This document shows positions 55,435-64,000 of a stretch of DNA of 64,000 bases, piece after piece. The first letter of the stretch is position 1. Each line of letters begins with the position of its first letter. Origin of the DNA: Aelia acuminata. Its lineage: Eukaryota > Arthropoda > Insecta > Hemiptera > Pentatomidae. The stretch is taken from contig OU426979.1 in NCBI GenBank assembly GCA_911387785.2, positions 15,672,262 to 15,736,261 of the forward strand, written 5' to 3'. The notes below the pieces were generated by a model. The model ran no database searches and had not been told where the DNA came from. It was given only the letters and a program-made list of their open reading frames with translations. Made by a program: the position numbers and the translations under genes.

Positions 55435-56247
55435 GGACCCTCTAGACTTTCAAAATATGCAAATAAGTGGATTTCAGAAAAATATGGAATGAGCTAGTTT
55501 TGATAACAAACGCCTCACATGTTCAATATGCAAACAACGAATTAAGATATAGTTTAGTTTCATTTTCTTTTATTTATTTCAATGCATTTAGAGAGGTGAA
55601 AGATATTTCATAAAAAATAATGTGTATTATTGGACAGTTTTTTAAAGGCGGAATTCCACTGAGGCAAATTTTAGGCAAAATATAGCATGCGGCATTGACA
55701 CATCAATACTTTCAGATTAATTTTTAACATTTGTACTTACCCCGAAAAATCATGTAGACCGTCTTTCAAAGTTCTGCAAACTTCAGGAATAATTCGAGGA
55801 GAATTTCCCCGATATTCGAAACATACATGAGCGGTGGTAAACTGTCACCCATACTCAAATGTCTCAACGTCACTAACAATATACTGCTTCCCAAAAGATG
55901 GTGTAATATTTTTTTATCATGGATGAGTTTTTTTTCAAGTAGAACTGAAAATCTTCTGTACTAAGCCGTGTGAAATTTCGAATTAAGTATCATCTTCAGC
56001 TACCAACTTGTATTTATATACAAATTATACTGAATTTCTTTGCCTTCAACATATCAACATATCTTCTCCGATATCCTAGCGTTTATGTTTCCCTTTTACG
56101 ATTCAAAGCGATTTCCGACTGTCTCTGATAAATGAAATGAATTTATCTGCATGGAGTCGCTAAAGACGCATGCTACACTCATTTAAAGAGCATGCGACAT
56201 GATGCAACAAAATCCATTTTGCACGCCTACAGTAGGCAACACAAACT
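55435..56247. other. Non-coding stretch, possible element end at 55642
   Basis: TTAAAGGCGGAATTCCACTG at 55642 resembles the complement of the segment ending at 61154. No gene. Confidence 0.4.
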
Positions 56248-56660
56248 CAAAAACTACACAACTAACTGAGTTAATTCCATTGGCGGATCCAGGGGGGGGG
56301 GGGGAGCTGTGGGGGCTGCAGCCCCTCCCTTTGAAAAATTATTCGTCATTTAAAGATAGAATTTGACTTTCTACAATGTAAAGAAGCAAGTTAAAGAACA
56401 AATAATGTGCAGAACAAGTGGAATTTTAGTTGTGGGAAAGGAATATAAAGGTAAAAAGCTGATCAGCAGATCCAAATGAAGGGCTGTGGGGCTGCAGCCC
56501 CCCCCCCTTTAGGACTGCAGCCCCCCCTTTACGATCGGCTGGATCCGCCCATGGTTAATTCATGCTGAATAATATGGAAAAATGGAGGAAGAGTCTATTT
56601 CTAAGACGATTAAGTATTTTAAAATGGATTATCTAAGTAGTTCCAGTATTTTCTTCTATT
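56248..56660. repeat. Duplicated locus, filled copy (partner 57503-57645)
   Basis: AAACTACACAACTAACTGAG then the MITE, then TTAATTCATGCTGAATAATA, GGAGGAAGAGTCTATTTCTA and TTTTAAAATGGATTATC. The partner has the same sequence without the MITE. Confidence 0.85.
56281..56551. mobile_element. MITE family D, copy 3
   Basis: Ends TGGCGGATCCAGG and CTGGATCCGCCCA with a G run inside the left end and C runs near the right. The flanks TTAATTCCAT and TTAATTCAT form an imperfect duplication of about nine bases. The empty site is found at 57503-57645. Confidence 0.82.
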
Positions 56661-56829
56661 AAGTGTTGATTATTATATACACAACTTCATGACTATCAGT
56701 CATCTCCGAGAATCTTATAGAAAAACAGTCGACTCAATACCGTTATCGCTACTGATTCAAGTATATTATGTTCTAATATATTCAAGTATTTTATATTCGA
56801 ATATAAGTAAATATTCGATATCAGGTCGA

Positions 56830-57057
56830 TTAAGTTAAATTAAGGAACTCGATAAAAAAAATTAAATGCAAACAGTTGCAATGTTTCATTACTGGATCAG
56901 TTTTCAATGGGGCTCTCAACGTATTTAAATATCGGGATACTTCATCCTGGAAATCACCTTTACTTATAATCTTTTTTTCATGCAAAAGTCCCATATGATG
57001 TTTCCAAAAATCGTACGCTTCTGCACTGGAACCTGGGGATATGTCTGGATATGTCAA
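56830..57057 (-). pseudogene. Possible hAT transposase fragment
   Basis: 75 codons: SAEAYDFWKHHMGLLHEKK, FQDEVSRYLNTLRAPLKTDP. The DEVSRYLN...DP spacing loosely resembles the start of the hAT C-terminal dimerisation region (E-x-x-x-YL ... DP), but the following WW signature is not seen. It could equally be an exon of something else, or chance. Confidence 0.25.
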
Positions 57058-57502
57058 GGAAACAGTTATAAGATTACATCACAATGATTTTAAAAATATA
57101 TTGTATAAAACATAGAACTTCACTTTGAAACCTCTGAAGCGTTTTTTTTTTTTTTTTTTTGTAAAATGTACTCATAAATAAATAAACTAATTAAGACGGA
57201 TTTATATCCATTTTTTTTTATGTTAAAACGTTTGTTTAACTGTGGTACAGGAATTGTGGATAAATGTAATCTTAAACTGGAATTTTAACAAGAGCATATT
57301 TTTCTTCTACTACAAATTATTATTTATCATAGTCCTGTACCTTAAACATTCTGCATATCCTCTTCAACAAAATAAAAAATATTTCGAAACAATTTTCTCA
57401 TCAGATCCCGAGGTAAGTGTACCTAAAGGTGGAAAAATGCTATTATTCAAGAGAAGCGGTTTCCTGATAAGTTCGATATTTTCCTCTTTATCTTCTAAGT
57501 AA

Positions 57503-57645
57503 ATAAAAAACTACACAATTAAATGAATTAATTCATGCTGACATGTGTGGAAAAATGGAGGAAGAGTCTATTTCTAAAATGATTAAGTATTTTAAAATGG
57601 ATTTTCTAAGTATTTCTAGTACTTTCTTCTATTAAGTGATCATTA
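57503..57645. repeat. Duplicated locus, empty copy (partner 56248-56660)
   Basis: AAACTACACAATTAAATGAA, TTAATTCATGCTGACATGTG, GGAGGAAGAGTCTATTTCTA: same as the partner but continuous across the MITE site. Confidence 0.85.
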
Positions 57646-57843
57646 TTTGAACTATAGAGATTTTTATTTTCTTAAAAGACAAGATGAGTATAAGGAAAAA
57701 TTGAAATTGTTTTTGGCCTTATTTGGAAACCAAACAGGTAATAATATAAAATAATTGGAAATTTATCCCATTACTGAAATACTTAATTCTGACCAGGCAC
57801 AGTAAGTTAAATTTCGGTAACAGTGTGTTGCCATGGTGATTAA

Positions 57844-57925
57844 GTTGTTTATTCGACGTCACTTTATGCTGCTATGGCTGATCGGACTATGCTACATTGG
57901 GAGTCCTAAATTTGGTCAAATAGAT
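57844..57925 (-). mobile_element. tRNA-SINE, second family, tail fragment
   Basis: TTATGCTGCTATGGCTGATC and GGGAGTCCTAAATTTGGTC match 22090-22170. The tRNA-like head is missing. Confidence 0.65.
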
Positions 57926-58079
57926 ATAAGGCATGTGTTCTCAAAGTTGTGAAAATAAACTTGAAATTCAGATTTTTATTTTTTTTCTCCCCTTCCTCGC
58001 CGGTTAAGCTATACGGGTTACCTGAGTCAGGGGAGATTACCTTCGGGTTCCGAATCAGGAGGATAAAAGTTAAAAAAAT

Positions 58080-58370
58080 GACGCATAAAACAACTGTTGG
58101 GACACAATTCATCCTCCAACGATGTATTTCTTTGGTATTTATAGTCTCTTAAAACGTGTAAATTTCTGTCTCAATTAGAAAATAGGTAGTTGCTAAGGCT
58201 TAATGATGAAGGATGTGGGCCGAAATTTCTTGATTGAGTTTTATCCAAGTTTTCCTTCTGATCCTGATCCCACTAATTCCATTGCTTTCCATCAACTTCT
58301 ATAAGCTTCATCGAGTTGAGGAAAAGTAGGAATCAAGCAGCTTGGCTTAACACGTTACGCCAGGCCTGTA
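58080..58370 (+). repeat. Dispersed repeat C, copy 3
   Basis: GGATGTGGGCCGAAATTTC, CTTCTGATCCTGATCC and GAATCAAGCAGCTTGGCTT match the other two copies. It ends near AACACG and has no MITE at the TTTAAA position. Confidence 0.78.
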
Positions 58371-59483
58371 ATTCATTGGCCCCCATTGGTGGCTGAATAT
58401 AATGTTTTTCGCACTATCGGACGGGAGTTATTCAATGGCATGATGCATTATTCACAATCCAACAATAATAAAATAAAACATACAATCCTACCTCATTATA
58501 CATCGTCGTGGAAAGTTTTGTGAAATTAACTTCGTTGGTTTTTCTTTTACAGAAGAAAGTCTATGTAGTCGTTTTATGTTATAGATTAAAAGGAGCTTGT
58601 AAATGTACCTGTAACATTTAGAGCAGATTACAGGGCCAAACATTGCCAATTTTTCTGTAGACATATACAAAACACACTTTTCTAAAATATTTCCAAAGGC
58701 GCAAGTGAATTTAACTGATCTTTTTATGTGGTCGTAGTACAAGTAAGAATAGAAATTACCCCAGTGATAACTCCGGGGAGCACCCCTTTGAAACCGAGAA
58801 AAACGGTTTTTATTGAAAAAAAGTGGTTTATAAATTGCTTATGTACCCTAATAAGCAATCCAAATTCATGTTGCTCATACTTAATATACTAGCCGTTGAA
58901 TGTAAGTTTTCAGTGAAATCGGTATATTGATAACTTATTTCTAAAAGGAGAAAATCGAGTTTAATGTTGAATTTTTAGTTGTTTTTAAAATACCCTTAAC
59001 TTCTATGAAATTTGTATTTTCTTTTGGATACTCGGTGGTATGAAAGCCTACCCTCAGACTAAAAAAATAAAAAAGAAAATTCTGAAAAATGTTGATTTCT
59101 TCCATGTTTTTTTGCATACTAATGAAAACTATCCATTAACACACAAGAAACCTGGTTTTGGGTAAGCAAAAAGGACACTTATACGGAAGCAATCTTAACG
59201 GGAATTGTTTCCTTGATTTTTGAATTTTATTACGAAGGTAGTAAATTTATCTGTACAATTGTGGAAATGGCATATTTATGTCCGCCAAAAAGCAATTATT
59301 GACCACTGTGCGGCGTGAATGTATTAAAAAAGAAATGGAGAACAATTCCGAAGATCCAAGTTTCATTCATAAAACAATAAATTTCAAGCTTTAATAAAAA
59401 TTTTATACAATTTTTATTACTGAATTCAAGCTTTAATAGAAATTATATTTTATAAGATATTAAGTTCTTGAGACTGTATTTTT
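58371..59483. other. Non-coding stretch
   Basis: Only short frames without recognisable motifs. Confidence 0.5.
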
Positions 59484-59540
59484 AAACAGGTTATCAGAAG
59501 GGGACCAAATTAGTCTCAACAATAAAGTTTTTTATTTAAA

Positions 59541-59580
59541 AGACGTTTCGGCTCTTTTGAGCCATCTTCAGTTCTAAAAC
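59541..59580 (-). ncRNA. Hammerhead-like motif in the Penelope terminus
   Basis: Minus strand: AACTGAAGATGGCTC, loop AAAA, GAGCCGAAACGTC. It has a perfect 5-bp stem II (GGCTC/GAGCC), GAAAC and GTC in hammerhead order. The core CTGAAGA differs from the active CTGATGA by one base. Penelope-like elements are known to carry hammerhead motifs in their terminal repeats; whether this one cleaves is uncertain. Confidence 0.5.
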
Positions 59581-59886
59581 ATTTAACAATACAATTAATA
59601 AATAATAAATATTTGTAATACAGTAATTTTGTCATCTGTATTTAATATATACAGACCAGCAAAACAGGTAGACAAAATCATTTGAAGTCACACAGGGCAG
59701 ATACAACTCTCAACCAATGTTCCCTAACCCCAAGACATCCAAAACACTCAGGGTGAGCAAAGTCCAATTCATTATAGTACACCCTCCAGCAAAGGCCTAT
59801 TATTTAGAAAAACCCAAAACTATATGATGTACATCAGCTGTATACTTCCAAAACAAAAATTAAAGACCCATGCAATCCATATAAAC

Positions 59887-60417
59887 TTAAGTATTAATTT
59901 TTCTTAATATTTCCCCATATTGCATATTGAGACCTTTAGTGTCTGTTTTAAAATTGACAGACTTGTCAATATTTTCTGCAATATACATTGCTTCTAATAG
60001 CTTCCTCTTTTTGTTATTGCTTTCTTTATGTAAAATGTGGGCCCCCTCAAAGTAAAATTCGTGCTTGCTTATATGGTGGTGCTGAACTAGTGCTGACTTT
60101 TTCCTGTTCTCTTCACTTTTTTTACAATCATTTTTATGCTGATAGAGCCTATCCTTTAGATATTGCCTAGTTTCACCAATATAAGTAGCCGGGCACCTCA
60201 AACAATCAATCTTGTAAACCAGACCTGACTGTAGATTTGTATCTATTTTATCTTTCAGATTGGTGTACAAGTTTTGTATTTTGTTTGTTGGTTTGAAGGC
60301 CAGGCTAATGTCATCCACATCATAATCTTTGAATGACCTACTAATTGTCTCCGACAGCCCCTTTACATATGTGCATTTAAGGAATTTCTTTATTACTGGT
60401 TTTTCACCTTGAACCAC
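59887..60417 (-). pseudogene. Penelope-like element GIY-YIG endonuclease region
   Basis: 176 codons, open. Linker with KKFLKCTYVKGLSETISRSF precedes the C-terminal GIY-YIG nuclease: GLVYKIDCLRCPATYIGETR (VYKI ... YIGET with the Cys-x2-Cys typical of Penelope), LKDRLYQHKNDCKKSEENRK, SALVQHHHISKHEFYF and a conserved KRKLLEAMYI segment with the catalytic Glu. The stop follows 30 residues later. This enzyme nicks the target during insertion. A frame break separates it from the RT. Confidence 0.88.
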
Positions 60418-60475
60418 ATCATTATTAAACTGTGTATTTCCAAAAATTCTATTGTGGTTAATTGCCCAATATTTC

Positions 60476-60865
60476 TTAATTAATGATTTTGGATAAAAAA
60501 AATTTCAGAAATAAATCAAAGATTTTAGTTTTTACCTTTTGCATATATTGTGCATCCGTCAATCTCATTGCCCTGGACATGGTATTGTTTAGTAGATTTA
60601 TCTTGATATGTCGTGGATGATGAGATAGAAAATTTAAAATCCTGTTACTTGTGGTTTCTTTTTTCGTCCACTGTGTAAGAATTTTCTTTCCTGTCCTGAT
60701 TACGTTCATGTCCAAAAATCTTATCATTCCTTCTCTTTCTAATTCCACTGTAAATTTTAGTTTATCATGAAAATTATTGAGGGCTTCTAAGAAACGAGCT
60801 GCATCCTTCTTATCCACAATACTAAAAAGGTCGTCAATGTATTTCAATAAAATCCTTGGTCTCAT
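60476..60865 (-). pseudogene. Penelope-like element RT, C-terminal part
   Basis: 129 codons: RPRILLKYIDDLFSIVDKKD with the catalytic YxDD (Y-I-D-D), then FHDKLKFTVELEREGMIRFL, ILTQWTKKETTSNRILNFLS and HHPRHIKINLLNNTMSRAMR, all typical of Penelope RTs (KYIDD, FLD, HP-x-x-K). Upstream RT motifs are missing because the terminal segment at 60873 cuts in. Frameshift between this and the nuclease part. Confidence 0.88.
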
Positions 60866-60940
60866 CCCTGTACCGAAACGTCTTTTAAATAAAAAACTTT
60901 ATTGTTGAGACTAATTTGGTCCCCTTCTGATAACCTGTTT

Positions 60941-61802
60941 AGAAATTATATTATTCATCAAATATACAATCCGCCTGAAGATGCTTATAAAAAGCTACAA
61001 TTTGTAAAAATAAAGAATCAGATACAGAAATTGGGTATAATCCATTAATGTATGCTGTAGTAAATAATTTTTTGTACGTCTACTAAATTTGATAGGCAAC
61101 ACAAACAAGTTTCATGTGGCATGTTTGTGTTTTCTGAGTTAAATTCCGCTTTAACTTTTTGCGTCCAAAAAAAAGACAATTTATGTGAGATGAAAAAAAA
61201 AAATTGTGAATGGAAGATAATACTGGACCATTAGCATCCACCGTGGAAGGAACCATCCTAATAGGTTATTGTTCACCAAATCCAGGGCGCCACGTCCCAC
61301 GCCCCGACCCGGCTTATACCCAATAAGCAGTGAACGTGGGAGGTTCCTCCTAGCAACGATATTAACTCGCCTCGTCGTTCCTCAACTTCTACATCCTTAT
61401 TTCCTAACAAACTTGTTTACTTTTTATCCACATCAGTACATAATTAGGTCTATGAACACCCTCGAATAATCGATACTGGATAATTCTACGCATCGTGTAG
61501 CAGTTCGTCGAAGGGTCCAGCGTCAAGCCTCCAGTCTTGAGACGTTAAGATACCACTTAAGTAGCAATACTGCTTTCGATACGAAACTTTACCTTAAAGT
61601 ATTGATTCTCGATAAATCCGGAAGAAAAGTATCGATACTGACCAACGATGTAATTTATTTATCATCTAGATAGATAGATAAACACGCTTATTGGTACAAT
61701 ATACAATGCATAACATATTTTTTTTTCTTAACGTCTGTAGACAATGGCCAGAGATTAGGCCGTCTGTCGAGTTGTCTACGGGTTATTTTCCATTATAAAA
61801 TA
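60941..61802. other. Non-coding stretch
   Basis: Contains a GC-richer patch at 61280-61400, ATCGAT clusters near 61560-61650 and a possible element end at 61154. No gene recognised. Confidence 0.45.
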
Positions 61803-62730
61803 ACTAGCATTCCCTGTCGCGGCTTCGCCCGCGAGCCTTTAAAATCAATTCTGTGATGATTATCTTGGTATTGAACTAATATAATCTGTTAACTGATGTT
61901 AAGGAGGTTTAGTAGAATCTGAGCTTCCGGTAGGTGGAATGTTGGAGGGGAAAGCTGCCGGCTCGGTAGAAGAGAGGGAGACGCGCAATAGAGAGAGTTC
62001 ACTAAAACCGCCGTAACAAAAAATGACTACTCGTCGTCAACGCTTCATTTTTTGGCTATAAAACATGGTTTTATAAACGCCCAATACGGGCTTTCGAGTT
62101 AAACTCTTCGTATCAAATTCTTTAAAATGAGTCCAAATTAGATATATTTTCTCGAAATTCGAAAATATATGTCCATTAGAGTTAAACGACAATTTCGCCA
62201 TTTAAACCCCTTAGGGGTAACATTTTTGAAATTACTTTCTTAGTGGTTACCTACATCGCTTTTAAAATCTAAATTCCGAACTTCAAGTTTCTATCAAAAG
62301 TAGTTTTTGCTCTGCGTAGATTATGTCAGTCAGGACAAAACCTCTTATATATATGGAGAAGAGATCGAAATAAACACGCACCATCCCCAATCATGGGAAT
62401 CACAGTGTGCATAATTTGATTACCACTAATATTTAAATAATCAGTAGCCATATTTTATGTGAATGTCTATTTTAATACTATTGTAACGTTAAATCGATAT
62501 TCAAATAAAAAAACATATGGTTTAAAATCTCAAAAATAGATTTCCATTAGAGTTAGATGACAATTTCGCCATTTAAGCCCCTTAGGGGTTACATTTTTTA
62601 AATTCCTTTCTTAATGGTTACCTTCATCGCATTTAAAATCTAAACTCCGAACTTCAAGTTTCTATCACTAGTAGTTTTTGCTCTGCGTTGATTCTGTCAG
62701 TCAGGACAAAGCCTCTTATATATATAGAGA
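61803..62730 (+). repeat. Dispersed repeat with a duplicated 200-bp 3' segment
   Basis: Begins CTAGCATTCCCTGTCGCGGC, the same kind of start as CTAGCAGACCCGGCC at 29654. A segment of about 200 bases (62164-62367) recurs at 62531-62730, both ending TCTTATATATATGGAGA or TATAGAGA. Landmarks: GACAATTTCGCCATTTAA, CCCCTTAGGGG, TTTTTGCTCTGCGT. No coding; possibly an RTE-related SINE or LINE 3' end. Confidence 0.6.
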
Positions 62731-62863
62731 TAACAAAAGAAAGAAGCTCTTAGAAAATTAAAAATAAAAATAAACTTTAGGAGTAGGGCGTATATCGTAA
62801 ACACATAAATTGAAAAACACAAAAAAAAAATTACTATTACAAAAAATAAATCTCAGTACGTTA

Positions 62864-63530
62864 AAAATTGAATTCATTGATTAAGTAGTTCCTGTATCTT
62901 CCTGCGCTCTTTATAAAATTAATAAGTGTCTTCCAGTTTTTGCCGTTTAATATTTCTTTGAATTCTAATATATTGAGGGTATGTTTCTTGAAATGTTTTG
63001 ACCGGAATTCCTTTAAAACAGGGCATACTCCTATGAAATGAAAAGTGTCCTCTTTCGTTTTCATGTTGCGTAGAGAACAGTCATTTCTTTTATTTATCCA
63101 CGGTTGATAGTTCAGATTTAGCAAGTCTCCCCTAGCCTTAAAAATTAGTTGAATGTCGTTTAGGTTGTTTAATCTAAAGTAAGTATTGCTATTGTAATCT
63201 AGGCTGGGATATGTTAGAGGCTCTTTCTATTATATTTTGTCTATGTCGTAGTTTGATGTGGCTGATTAGTTTATTTCTCCATTCGCTCAGCTCTGAATGA
63301 ATGTTATTCTTATCTAGTGGCAGATTGTAATGATGAGCCAGTTTATTTAAGTGCTGGAACCAGTTACCATTATTTTCAATGAGGTGCTTGGCTAAGACAA
63401 TAGGAAATCTATCAGGACTCATTTTTAATACTTTTATTACATAGGAGAGATGTGTATTTAATGTTTGGATATACCAGGTGTGTATGTATGAATGTGTATG
63501 TGTATCCATATGAAACCGGAATTTTTTCAA
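62864..63530 (-). pseudogene. LINE ORF2 C-terminal fragment, lineage unclear
   Basis: Minus strand: VLKMSPDRFPIVLAKHLIEN, NWFQHLNKLAHHYNLPLD, LSEWRNKLISHIKLRHRQN, then after one shift near 63195 LDYNSNTYFRLNNLNDIQL, FKARGDLLNLNYQPWINKRN, DCSLRNMKTKEDTFHFIGVC. The last part is a C-x-L-x-N ... HF-x-x-x-C knuckle like those that end many LINE ORF2 proteins, and the preceding region fits the post-RT linker. RT is absent. The lineage could not be told from this piece. Confidence 0.6.
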
Positions 63531-63573
63531 ATAGCAAATAAGAGTTGATTGTGTAAAAATGATACATACTTTT

Positions 63574-64000
63574 TTATTCGAAGTACTGTCCTTCGCTATC
63601 TATGCATTTTTCCATCATTCAGGCCATTTTTGGATTCCCCGCCAAAATAATGCTTCCTCTTCTGAGTCAAACCAATCACTTAACCAATTTCGTACATTTT
63701 CATAAGAAGTGAAGCGCTGCTCAGCTAGTGCGTGTCCCATCGATGCAAATAGGTGATAATCGGATGGGGCCAAATCTGGTGAATAAGCCGCATGCGGAAG
63801 AATTTACCAACCAAACACTTGGGTCGTTTCCTTGGTCCGTTTAGCCGAATGTGATGGGGCATTGTCATGGAGCAAGATCACTTTGTGTCTCCTTTCTTGA
63901 TATTTTGGACTTTCTGGCGCAAATCTTTATTCAAATTTATCATCTGTTGTAGGTAGCGTTCCGTATTAACAGTTTCCCCAGGTTTCAGCAGCTCATAGTA
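63574..64000 (-). pseudogene. mariner transposase, C-terminal two thirds, cut by window edge
   Basis: Minus strand: YYELLKPGETVNTERYLQQM, PKYQERRHKVILLHDNAPSH (second catalytic Asp), a TAA, ILPHAAYSPDLAPSDYHLFA (third Asp, 34 residues after the second: DD34D), FTSYENVRNWLSDWFDSEE, LFWRGIQKWPE, a break, then MEKCIDSEGQYFE-stop at 63574. DD34D and the YSPDLAPSDYHLF motif place it in mariner, near the irritans/mauritiana groups. One stop and at least two frameshifts. The N-terminus lies beyond base 64000. Confidence 0.9.

Larger units (their letters stand above)
59484..60940 (-). mobile_element. Penelope-like element, 5'-truncated, with inverted terminal segments
   Basis: Coding remains on the minus strand lie between two inverted copies of a 68-base terminal segment (59484-59551 and 60873-60940, each with GGTTATCAGAAGGGGACC or its complement and the CGAAACGTC motif). 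Penelope-like elements often show such inverted terminal pieces from aberrant integration. RT is incomplete at its 5' side. Confidence 0.88.

Overview
This window is a stretch of AT-rich eukaryotic intergenic DNA, most probably from an insect. A hemipteran-like genome is my guess from the transposon mix, but nothing here fixes the order. I found no intact host protein-coding gene, no rRNA and no convincing functional tRNA. Almost everything recognisable is a transposable element or its remains: LINEs of at least four lineages (Jockey, RTE-like, and two or more RNase H/zinc-knuckle types), a Penelope-like element, Helitron helicase, Tc1 and mariner transposons, a Tigger/pogo tail, Harbinger-, hAT- and piggyBac-type MITEs, tRNA-derived SINEs, and one large non-coding repeat family that I could not assign.

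Layout. 0-5 kb: SINE foldback, then copies of 'family A', a non-coding repeat of about 1.1 kb that starts TCTGGTGCG and ends in a long hairpin. 5-10 kb: four Harbinger-like MITEs with palindromic GTTTAAAC subterminal motifs, partly nested, each carrying a Myb/SANT-like exon; the cluster lies between two inverted arms of about 600 bp that hold a Tc1 end. 10.5-13 kb: a Tc1 split by a TIR element that carries a SWIM zinc-finger gene fragment. 14.4-16.7 kb: a LINE with RT, RNase H and zinc-knuckle domains. 18.4-20.6 kb: a 393-bp tandem array whose unit contains a SINE insertion. 21-22.4 kb: hAT MITE and SINE. 23.3-29 kb: RTE-like LINE pieces flanking a decayed multi-exon-length gene of a widespread arthropod family. 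29.5-33.5 kb: piggyBac-like termini enclosing LINE and Helitron scraps. 35.2-36.9 kb: complete but dead Tc1 inserted in family A. 38.6 kb: a GC-rich promoter-like island. 41.35-45.64 kb: a nearly intact Jockey LINE with a 12-bp target-site duplication. 46-53.7 kb: piggyBac-like MITE and three long family A copies. 54.3-55.4 kb: hAT element with 103-bp internal repeats. 56-58.4 kb: MITE with a related empty site, SINE, dispersed repeat. 59.5-60.9 kb: Penelope-like element. 62-64 kb: LINE tail and a mariner running off the window.

How the parts relate. Nothing forms an operon or pathway. The informative relations are nesting (who inserted into whom), shared repeats in inverted orientation, and parasite-host pairs such as Myb-exon MITEs depending on an absent Harbinger transposase. 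The only element that looks close to autonomous is the Jockey LINE: ORF1 is open and ORF2 has a single in-frame stop.
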